DNA from: Candidatus Sungiibacteriota bacterium
Lineage (GTDB): Bacteria > Patescibacteriota > Minisyncoccia > Sungbacterales > JACQCQ01
Assembly: GCA_016181565.1 (NCBI GenBank)
Contig: JACOZA010000057.1
Span: forward strand, 1 to 5,683
Direction: 5' to 3'
Length of the DNA: 5,683 nt
The translations under genes and the position numbers were made by a program. Under the pieces are notes generated by a model. That model had not been told where the DNA came from. It made no database searches and saw only the letters and a program-made list of their open reading frames with translations. Each line of letters begins with the position of its first letter. The first letter of the stretch is position 1. This document shows, piece after piece, positions 1 through 5,683 of this stretch.

Positions 1-35
1 GATTTCAGACATTTTTCAAAAAGCGATTGAGCTAT

Positions 36-3000
36 ATGCGCTTTACTCATCTCCACGTTCACTCCCATTACAGTCTTTTAGATGGCCTAACCAAAATCGA
101 CCAGCTGGTTCTGCGCGCCAAGGAACTGGGCATGGACGCGATGGCCTTGACCGATCACGGCAATCTCTACGGCGCCATTGAATTCTACCAAAAAGCCAAA
201 AGAGCGGGCATGAAACCCATCATCGGCTGTGAGATGTACATTGCGGCGCGCGGTATGACCGATAAAGATCCCGCCTTCGACCAGAAACGTTTCCACCTCA
301 CGGTCATTGCCAGAACCTCCGAGGGATACCATAACCTGATCAAGTTAGTCACCGGCGCGCATCTCAAAGGTTTCTATTATAAGCCGCGCGTGGATCATGC
401 GTTTCTAAAAACTCATGCCCAGGGGCTCACGGCGCTTTCGGGATGCTTTAACGGTGAAATCCCGCGCGCGCTCGCCACGGGCCAAATGGACAAAGCCGAA
501 ACACTCGTCCGCGAATACCAATCCATCTTCGGCAAAGATTATTTTTTTCTCGAACTCCAGCCGCACTTCAATTATCCCGACCAGCAGAAACGGAATGACG
601 AACTCCAGGCACTCGCAGAAAAAACCGGCGCGAGACTGGTGGCCACGAATGATATTCATTATTGTCGCGCTGATGACGCTGAAGCTCAGGACATTCTGGT
701 CTCGGTTCAAACGGGAAATCGCTTTGAAGATGAAAATCGCCTGACGATGCGGCAAGCCAATCTTTCGATTCGTTCCCCCGAGGAAATGGCGTCGTTATTT
801 CCGGATCTGCCCGAGGCGATTTCAAACACCAGCGTCATCGCGGACTCTGTGGAGCTTGAGATCGAACTCGGCAAAAATAAAATTCCTCCTTTCCCCGCCC
901 CGCCAGGCCTGACACAAGACCAAATGCTTCAGCAGCTTTGTCTTCAGGGAATCAAAAAGCGGTACGGAATTTCCGCCCAAAAACTGGAGACGAGTCAAGA
1001 CGACATCACCAAAACTCTTCGTGAGCGGTACCATTACGAGCTCGAAATTATTCGTAAGACCGGCTTTGTTTCGTACTTTCTGGTGGTGCAAGACTTCGTG
1101 AATTGGGCAAGAGGCCAGGGTATTATTGTAGGCCCGGGACGGGGTTCTGCGGCCGGTTCCCTGATTTCTTACATTCTCTACATCACCAATATCGATCCCA
1201 TTCACTATAACCTGCTCTTTGAGCGCTTTTTAAATCCGGAGCGGATCTCGATGCCTGATATTGATCTCGACTTTGCCGACACCAGGCGCGATGAAGTCAT
1301 CAGCTACGTCCAAAAGAAGTACGGCCAGGATCACGTCGCCCAAATCATTACTTTCGGCACCATGGCGGCGCGTGCAGCCATTCGCGATACGGGACGAGCG
1401 CTGGGCGTGGCTTATAACTTCTGCGACCAAATCGCCAAGCTCATTCCCTTCAACCCGACGCAGGGCATGAAAGAGGGATGGCTGGCAGAGTGCCTGGAAG
1501 AAGTCGTTGAGCTGAAAACTCTGTATCGTGAGAATCCCGAAGCCAGACGACTGATTGACGCCGCGTTGAAACTGGAGGGCGTGGTGAGACACGCCTCGAT
1601 CCATGCGTCCGGGGTTGTGATTGCGCCGGAGGCGCTCGAGCAGTTCGTGCCGCTCCAGTACGCCACCAAGTCGCAGGGCGCTGACAGCCAAGAAGGAGCG
1701 GAGGAGGTACTCGTCACCCAATACGACATGCACGGAATTGAAGATTTGGGACTTTTGAAGATGGACTTTTTGGGCCTGCGGAACCTTTCAATTATTGAGC
1801 GGACACTGCAACTCGTTAAAAAGCTGCGCGACATTACGATTGACATCGACACTATCCCCTTGGACGACAAACCAACATTCAAACTTTTCCAGGAAGCGCG
1901 GACCACCGGGGTCTTCCAAATGGAATCAGCCGGAATGAAGCGCTACCTGAAGGAATTAAAACCAACGGAACTGGAGGATCTCATTGCCATGGTGGCGCTC
2001 TACCGCCCGGGACCGATGGAATTCCTGCCAACGTATATCAATCGCAAACATGGCCGCGAGCGGATCAGTTATCTCTACCCCAAGCTGCAACCGATTTTAG
2101 CGCCGACATACGGCATAGGCGTCTATCAGGAACAAATGATGCAAATTGCGAGAGACCTGGCCGGCTTCACCCTTCCCGAGGCTGATACGCTCCGCAAAGC
2201 CATCGGCAAAAAAATAAAATCCTTGCTGAATGAACAGCACGATAAGCTGGTGAAAGGCATGATGCAAAATGGCATCGCGCCGGAAATTGCCGAGGCTATC
2301 TGGGAGCTCTTCCCCGCATTCGCGCGCTATGGATTCAACCGATCGCACGCTGCTTGTTACGCCTTGGTCGCCTACCAGACCGGCTATCTAAAAGCCCACT
2401 TCCCCGCCGAATACATGGCCTCCCTCATGACCGCGGAAGGATTCGAGATTGAACGGGTGGCGTTTCTCATCGACGAAACTAAATCCATGGGCATCGAAGT
2501 GCTCCCGCCCGACGTCAACGAAAGTTTCGAAACCTTCACCGTTATCACGAATGAAATTGCGAGCGGTCAGCAGCGTCCCAACATCAGATTCGGACTCTCG
2601 GCAATTAAAAACGTGGGGTCAAACATTGTGGCTGCCGTTATTGCGACGCGCAAAGCCGGAGGAAAATTCTCGTCGCTCACGGATTTTTTCGAACGGATTC
2701 CCGTAAAAGATCTCAACCGCAAATCGCTTGAAGCCCTGGCCAAGTGCGGAGCGCTCGACAATCTGGCTGAGCGAAACTGGATTTTGGCGCATCTGGAGGC
2801 GCTGCTGTCTTACGCGAGAGAGCGAGAAAAACACCAGGCTTCAAACCAAATCAACCTCTTCGGAAACGCTGCCGCGGGAGCAACTCCAAACTTACGTTTG
2901 CCGCCGGTGGAACCGGCGAGCAAAAAAGAGCGGCTGGGGTGGGAAAAGGAACTTCTCGGTCTTTACGTCACCGAACATCCGATGCATGAATACGCCGAGA

Positions 3001-3302
3001 AACTGAAAGAAAAGGTCACTACGATGAATAAGCTCGATGTCCTCGCATTGCGGGGACGCACGGTGGCCATCGGGGGAATTGTCTCTGTCGTTAAAAAGAT
3101 CCTCACCAAATCCGGCGAACCGATGCTTTTCGTCACTCTGGAAGACGCAACGGCCAAAGCTGAGGTGCTGGTCTTTCCTTCGGTGCTGGAGAAAAATCCT
3201 TCCATCTGGCAAGCCGATAAAGTACTTCTCGTCAAAGGGAAGCTCTCCGACAAGGACGGCGAACCGAAAATCCTCTGCGATCAGGTGAGCGAGCTTGTCT
3301 AA
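36..3302 (+). CDS. dnaE: DNA polymerase III alpha subunit (DnaE), replicative polymerase
   Basis: This is the catalytic subunit of the bacterial replicase, which extends DNA 5'->3' at the fork. It has 1088 residues from ATG 36. An in-frame TTG at 27 would add three residues, but neither start has a clear Shine-Dalgarno site, and ATG puts the PHP domain right at the N-terminus as usual. The PHP domain (about 3-210) keeps likely metal ligands: H7, H9, D40/H41, E66, C137, D206 and H208. The palm carries GRGS (about 369) and PDIDLDF with catalytic D408 and D410, plus the third aspartate D577 in MDFLGLR (E. coli D401, D403, D555 by alignment from memory). Fingers motifs such as YRPGP and YGFNRSHA follow, then a helix-hairpin-helix (about 878-911). 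QINLF at 938-942 fits a beta-clamp-binding motif. An OB fold spans about 1006-1088. The protein stops there, without the C-terminal tau-binding region of the 1160-residue E. coli subunit. The stop is TAA and no frameshift is visible. Confidence 0.97.
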   Translation: MRFTHLHVHSHYSLLDGLTKIDQLVLRAKELGMDAMALTDHGNLYGAIEFYQKAKRAGMKPIIGCEMYIAARGMTDKDPAFDQKRFHLTVIARTSEGYHNLIKLVTGAHLKGFYYKPRVDHAFLKTHAQGLTALSGCFNGEIPRALATGQMDKAETLVREYQSIFGKDYFFLELQPHFNYPDQQKRNDELQALAEKTGARLVATNDIHYCRADDAEAQDILVSVQTGNRFEDENRLTMRQANLSIRSPEEMASLFPDLPEAISNTSVIADSVELEIELGKNKIPPFPAPPGLTQDQMLQQLCLQGIKKRYGISAQKLETSQDDITKTLRERYHYELEIIRKTGFVSYFLVVQDFVNWARGQGIIVGPGRGSAAGSLISYILYITNIDPIHYNLLFERFLNPERISMPDIDLDFADTRRDEVISYVQKKYGQDHVAQIITFGTMAARAAIRDTGRALGVAYNFCDQIAKLIPFNPTQGMKEGWLAECLEEVVELKTLYRENPEARRLIDAALKLEGVVRHASIHASGVVIAPEALEQFVPLQYATKSQGADSQEGAEEVLVTQYDMHGIEDLGLLKMDFLGLRNLSIIERTLQLVKKLRDITIDIDTIPLDDKPTFKLFQEARTTGVFQMESAGMKRYLKELKPTELEDLIAMVALYRPGPMEFLPTYINRKHGRERISYLYPKLQPILAPTYGIGVYQEQMMQIARDLAGFTLPEADTLRKAIGKKIKSLLNEQHDKLVKGMMQNGIAPEIAEAIWELFPAFARYGFNRSHAACYALVAYQTGYLKAHFPAEYMASLMTAEGFEIERVAFLIDETKSMGIEVLPPDVNESFETFTVITNEIASGQQRPNIRFGLSAIKNVGSNIVAAVIATRKAGGKFSSLTDFFERIPVKDLNRKSLEALAKCGALDNLAERNWILAHLEALLSYAREREKHQASNQINLFGNAAAGATPNLRLPPVEPASKKERLGWEKELLGLYVTEHPMHEYAEKLKEKVTTMNKLDVLALRGRTVAIGGIVSVVKKILTKSGEPMLFVTLEDATAKAEVLVFPSVLEKNPSIWQADKVLLVKGKLSDKDGEPKILCDQVSELV

Positions 3303-3312
3303 GAGAAAGCGA

Positions 3313-3343
3313 CCCCGGCATGATCTTCTTGATCATACCGGGG
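3313..3343. terminator. Strong hairpin after dnaE, possible bidirectional terminator
   Basis: The left arm at 3313-3325 and right arm at 3331-3343 pair as 6 bp of CCCCGG/CCGGGG, one C/A mismatch, then 6 bp of ATGATC/GATCAT, around a five-base TTCTT loop. It starts ten bases after the dnaE stop. Neither side has a true T-run. The minus-strand side is moderately T-rich (TCGCTTTCTCTT) while the + side continues CGATACC. It also contains the stop codon of the opposing small ORF, so it suits a terminator shared by converging genes. It could instead be an mRNA 3'-end stabilising stem or a factor-dependent terminator. Confidence 0.55.
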
Positions 3344-3587
3344 CGATACCGGCTCGTGAGTCTCCGGCGGACGGAACGGCAGAGGGGAACGCGGGAACAG
3401 CGTTCCTGGTTTCTTCAGCTCGGCGCAGCAACTCGCTCTTTCGTCGGCTCACCGTGATGATCCCCGGAACTTCACTGAGACCCAGCCGATAGAGAGCCTC
3501 CCACGCCAACCCCAATCCTAACGACCCCAAAGCATACTGACTAATATCGCCGATACTGTCGTTCTCGACTTCTGAAAGAACCCACAC
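3333..3587 (-). CDS. Small hypothetical protein, 84 residues, GTG start
   Basis: I do not recognise this protein. The ORF starts at GTG 3587-3585 and ends at TGA 3335-3333. In its favour is a near-perfect Shine-Dalgarno site (AAAGGAGGTGA, 3604-3594) nine bases upstream. It also lies convergent to dnaE, with a hairpin over its stop, and divergent from thrS with a 74-base spacer. Residues 1-17 are acidic. Residues 19-37 are Leu/Gly/Ala-rich and weakly hydrophobic, but broken by E30 and R34, so not a clear membrane helix. Residues 47-59 are a charged helix (RRK...LLRRAEE). Residues 61-84 are Ala/Pro/Ser-rich and probably disordered. An ATG two bases upstream (3589) is in another frame and ends after 23 codons. 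No conserved motif is visible, so the ORF could be a chance one in a spacer or a structured RNA. Confidence 0.42.
   Translation of the reverse strand: MWVLSEVENDSIGDISQYALGSLGLGLAWEALYRLGLSEVPGIITVSRRKSELLRRAEETRNAVPAFPSAVPSAGDSRAGIAPV
3386..3406. other. Perfect 7-bp inverted repeat (hairpin) in the dnaE-thrS spacer
   Basis: GGAACGC at 3386-3392 pairs exactly with GCGTTCC at 3400-3406 around a seven-base loop. A G-T wobble can extend it by one pair. It lies inside the candidate minus-strand ORF, in the stretch encoding its Ala/Pro-rich tail. It may be only a result of G+C-rich coding sequence, or part of a structured transcript of the spacer. Confidence 0.3.
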
Positions 3588-3593
3588 ATCGCC

Positions 3594-3604
3594 TCACCTC
3601 CTTT
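3594..3604 (-). promoter_or_regulatory. Near-perfect Shine-Dalgarno site on the minus strand
   Basis: Read on the minus strand this is AAAGGAGGTGA, complementary to nearly the whole anti-Shine-Dalgarno tail of 16S rRNA. It sits nine bases from the GTG of the 84-residue ORF and seven from an out-of-frame ATG, counted from AGGAGG. It is far stronger than anything before dnaE or thrS, and is the main reason to take the small minus-strand ORF seriously. Read on the + strand, the same bases mimic the 16S tail itself. Confidence 0.5.
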
Positions 3605-3634
3605 CTTTGCGAAAAGATAAATTTTGCGGTAGGC

Positions 3635-3643
3635 TGTTATCAT
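3635..3643 (+). promoter_or_regulatory. Possible extended -10 promoter element for thrS
   Basis: TGTTATCAT reads as an extended -10 box (TG, one base, then TATCAT, one mismatch to TATAAT). No good -35 box lies at the usual distance, which extended -10 promoters tolerate. Transcription would start near 3650, leaving about 12 bases before the thrS ATG. This agrees with the lack of a Shine-Dalgarno site there. The core TTATCATAA (3637-3645) is nearly palindromic, so the minus strand also offers TATGAT as a -10 for the opposing ORF. Confidence 0.3.
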
Positions 3644-3661
3644 AATTTTAGACCAGCTCGT

Positions 3662-5389
3662 ATGCCGACACAAGATAAATCACTCGAGAATCTGCGCCAT
3701 TCGGCGGCACACCTTTTGGCGGCGGCGGTAATGGAGCTCTGGCCGGACACCCGGCGCACCATCGGACCCGCCATTGAAAACGGGTTTTATTTTGATTTCG
3801 AGTTTACCCAGCCAATTTCAGAAGGAGACTTGCCGAAAATCGAGAAAAAAATGCGAGAAATTCTCCCCAGCTGGGATAAATTCAGCCGCCACCTCTTAAC
3901 GGCCGCCGCCGCCCGGAAAGAATACCCCCGAAATCCTTATAAGCGCGAACTCATCAAAGAATTTTCCCGGGGCGGCAAGAGAGTGAGTTTTTACAAATCC
4001 GGCAATTACTGGGATCTTTGCCGCGGCGGGCATGTCAAGAGCGCCCGAGAAATCAATCCCGAGGCCTTCAAGCTCACTAAAGTGGCCGGCGCCTATTGGC
4101 GCGGCAGCGAGAAAAATCCACAGCTCACGCGGATTTATGGCGTGGCATTCAACACCCAAGCGGAACTTAACCAATACCTAAAAATGACAGGAGAGGCCGA
4201 GAAACGCGATCACCGGATTTTAGGCGCAGAGTTAAAGCTCTTCACCTTCTCCGATCTTGTCGGGCCTGGGCTACCACTCTGGCTTCCTAGGGGCACGGTT
4301 ATACGCGACGTCATCGAAGAGCGCGCCAAAAAAGTCGAGACGGAATGGGGGTACCAGCGGGTAGCCACGCCCCACATCGCTAAAGAAGAACTCTATAAAA
4401 CGTCCGGGCATATCCCCTATTATGCTGACAGTATGTACCCGCCCATGAAGCTGGACGACGGTAATTATTACCTGAAAGCGATGAATTGCCCCCACACGCA
4501 CATGATTTACAAAGCCGAACCGCACAGCTACCGCGACCTTCCATTACGCTACGCGGAATACGGAACTGTCTATCGCTATGAACTCTCGGGAACTTTATCG
4601 GGGCTTCTGCGTGTGCGCGGATTCACTCAAAATGATGCGCATATCTATTGCCGCGAAGACCAGGCCGAGGAAGAATTCCTGAAAGTGATGAAGCTCCACG
4701 AGTACTGGTACAAGGAGATTTTCGGCGTTACCGATTTCTACATGCGCTTGTCACTGCCGGCCAAGGACAAGAAAAAATATATTGACATGCCGAAGGGATG
4801 GAAAAAATCCGTAGAAATTGTGCAAAGCGCCATGCAAAAATCAGGCTTGCGCTACGTCGAAGCCGAGGGAGAAGCCGCTTTTTATGGGCCGAAGGTAGAT
4901 TTTCAGATCAAAAGTGTCATCGGAAGGGAAGAAACTGCCTCAACGAATCAGCTTGACTTTCTCGCGGCCGAGCGATTTAAACTCGCCTACACCGACGCCG
5001 ACGGCAAGCCAAAGCCGGTCTTTGTCATACACCGCGCCCCCCTGGGATCGCACGAGCGCTTCATAGGATTTTTAATCGAGCATTACGCCGGCGCATTTCC
5101 TTTCTGGCTGGCGCCGGTGCAGGCCGTTATTTTGACATTAAACGACAAAAATAAACCTTACGTTGATTCCGTTGCCAAAACTTTGCGCGAAAAGGGCATC
5201 CGCTTGGAAATTGACGAGCGCAACGAGTCCATAGGGAAAAAAGTCCGCGATGCGGAACTACAAAAAATCCCGTACCTCTTGGTTATCGGCGACCGCGAGG
5301 CCGCAGCCAAAACCGTCGCGGTCCGCGAGCGCGGCAAAGGAGACCTAGGCGCCGAACCGCTTGAGGCGTTTTTAAAACGCGCCCTTTAG
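3662..5389 (+). CDS. thrS: Threonyl-tRNA synthetase lacking the N-terminal TGS domain
   Basis: This cytosolic class II synthetase joins threonine to tRNA-Thr and removes mischarged serine. At 575 residues it is shorter than the 642-residue E. coli enzyme because the TGS domain is missing. The editing domain (about 1-185) starts at once, with H13 and H17 in HSAAH and C120 and H124 in CRGGH, the expected editing-site residues. The catalytic core (about 186-480) has zinc ligands C276 (MNCP), H327 (DAHIY) and H457 (VIHR). Motif 2 is YRYELSG with R305, followed by RVRGFTQ, and motif 3 is LGSHERF with R466. The anticodon-binding domain spans about 481-575. The frame is open 39 codons upstream of ATG but has no ATG, GTG or TTG and no TGS-like sequence, so the short start is real. 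There is no Shine-Dalgarno site, and a very short leader is likely. E. coli-type autoregulation through a long mRNA operator is not supported. The stop is TAG. Confidence 0.97.
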   Translation: MPTQDKSLENLRHSAAHLLAAAVMELWPDTRRTIGPAIENGFYFDFEFTQPISEGDLPKIEKKMREILPSWDKFSRHLLTAAAARKEYPRNPYKRELIKEFSRGGKRVSFYKSGNYWDLCRGGHVKSAREINPEAFKLTKVAGAYWRGSEKNPQLTRIYGVAFNTQAELNQYLKMTGEAEKRDHRILGAELKLFTFSDLVGPGLPLWLPRGTVIRDVIEERAKKVETEWGYQRVATPHIAKEELYKTSGHIPYYADSMYPPMKLDDGNYYLKAMNCPHTHMIYKAEPHSYRDLPLRYAEYGTVYRYELSGTLSGLLRVRGFTQNDAHIYCREDQAEEEFLKVMKLHEYWYKEIFGVTDFYMRLSLPAKDKKKYIDMPKGWKKSVEIVQSAMQKSGLRYVEAEGEAAFYGPKVDFQIKSVIGREETASTNQLDFLAAERFKLAYTDADGKPKPVFVIHRAPLGSHERFIGFLIEHYAGAFPFWLAPVQAVILTLNDKNKPYVDSVAKTLREKGIRLEIDERNESIGKKVRDAELQKIPYLLVIGDREAAAKTVAVRERGKGDLGAEPLEAFLKRAL

Positions 5390-5412
5390 ACGTTACTTGC
5401 CCAAGTTGCCAA

Positions 5413-5418
5413 AAGGAG
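5413..5418 (+). promoter_or_regulatory. Ribosome binding site for the downstream Arg-rich ORF
   Basis: AAGGAG lies eight bases before ATG 5427, an ideal spacing. It decides the start of the last ORF. It lies 24 bases after the thrS stop with no terminator between, so the downstream gene is probably co-transcribed with thrS. Confidence 0.7.
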
Positions 5419-5426
5419 AGCGCGCT

Positions 5427-5683
5427 ATGGTAAGACAAGTAGTGCGGAAGGCGATGAAGCTCATTGCCAGAAAGAAACGACGCAGGCAACTTGATAGAAT
5501 CCTGAAAATACGTCCGGTGCTTCGACCTTTCAGAGAACTTTGCCGGAGATGCCGCGAAGCGGAACTCCGCTGGCGTAAAGACCCGGCCAATATCTTGCTC
5601 CGCGAAGAAGCCCAGCAGTGGCGCGCGACGGTATGGCACTACTTCGAACGCCAAGAGGAGAACTACCAGCCGGAGCTCGCATG
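5427..5683 (+). CDS. Arg-rich hypothetical protein, 3' end outside the window
   Basis: I do not recognise this gene. It opens at ATG 5427 behind a good ribosome site and stays open to the window edge, giving 85 complete codons and two further bases. The visible part has 18 Arg and 6 Lys, 21 of these 24 in the first 51 residues, including KKRRR at 16-20. A single CRRC (C39, C42) is present, too little to call a zinc site. From about residue 60 the chain becomes acidic and aromatic (W65, W70, Y72, F73, Y80). The whole looks helical, with no signal peptide or clear membrane segment. The basic front could bind nucleic acid, but that is only inference from composition. It follows thrS by 37 bases and probably shares its transcript. 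An overlapping minus-strand frame is also open, but has no comparable start signal. Confidence 0.6.
   Translation, partial: MVRQVVRKAMKLIARKKRRRQLDRILKIRPVLRPFRELCRRCREAELRWRKDPANILLREEAQQWRATVWHYFERQEENYQPELA

Noticed and set aside
405..755. Open frames on both strands overlapping the PHP region of dnaE
   Set aside because: Both lie in the conserved DnaE frame, and neither translation looks like a protein family.
1412..1906. Long open frame on the minus strand inside dnaE (164 codons)
   Set aside because: It lies wholly within strongly conserved dnaE coding sequence, has a Ser/Ala/Arg-rich shadow composition and no recognisable domain.
3295..3492. + strand open frame overlapping the dnaE stop and the spacer
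   Set aside because: It starts at a TTG without a ribosome site, runs through the hairpin, and shows no protein-like features.
3594..3606. Remnant of a 16S rRNA gene 3' end
   Set aside because: Only the tail bases match. The conserved 16S sequence that should come before them is absent.
3303..3661. T-box riboswitch or other known structured RNA leader before thrS
   Set aside because: I could not find a T-box core sequence, a specifier stem or an antiterminator. The strong hairpin lies at the far end, next to dnaE.
5395..5406. ACTTG-CC-CAAGT inverted repeat after thrS as a terminator
   Set aside because: The stem is only five pairs with a two-base loop and no T-run follows.
5283..5654. Minus-strand open frame of 123 codons across the thrS end and the Arg-rich ORF
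   Set aside because: It overlaps the conserved ThrS C-terminus. The + strand ORF has a much better ribosome site.

Overview
The window (about 53% G+C by eye) carries two complete housekeeping genes on the + strand. These are a DnaE-type DNA polymerase III alpha subunit (36-3302) and a threonyl-tRNA synthetase (3662-5389). The start of a third, unrecognised + strand gene (5427 to the window edge) follows. Between dnaE and thrS lies a 359-base gap holding a strong hairpin, a plausible small minus-strand ORF with a near-perfect Shine-Dalgarno site, and a possible divergent promoter zone.

The organism looks like a member of the Candidate Phyla Radiation / Patescibacteria, probably of the Parcubacteria type. 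This is inference from protein style. ThrS has no N-terminal TGS domain and begins directly in the editing domain. It uses variants such as CRGGH and MNCPHTH in place of the usual CRGPH and MNCPGH. DnaE is a compact form that ends at the OB fold and keeps a metal-binding PHP domain. No in-frame TGA occurs in the two long genes, so the UGA=Gly code of Gracilibacteria/Absconditabacteria is not supported. Starts with weak or absent Shine-Dalgarno sites sit next to genes with very strong ones.

Layout. 1-35: short leader, no clear promoter or ribosome site. 36-3302: dnaE. 3313-3343: hairpin ten bases after the dnaE stop, well placed to end both dnaE and the opposing small ORF. 3333-3587 (minus): candidate 84-residue protein. 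3588-3661: A/T-rich divergent spacer with a TTATCATAA element that can serve as a -10 box. 3662-5389: thrS. 5390-5426: short spacer with a good ribosome site. 5427-5683: Arg-rich ORF, cut by the window end.

The two large genes serve replication and translation and have no direct functional link. Their neighbourhood is ordinary core genome. The least explained parts are the dnaE-thrS spacer and the Arg-rich ORF at the right edge. I saw no mobile element, CRISPR array, tRNA or rRNA gene, and no clear new multi-gene system.
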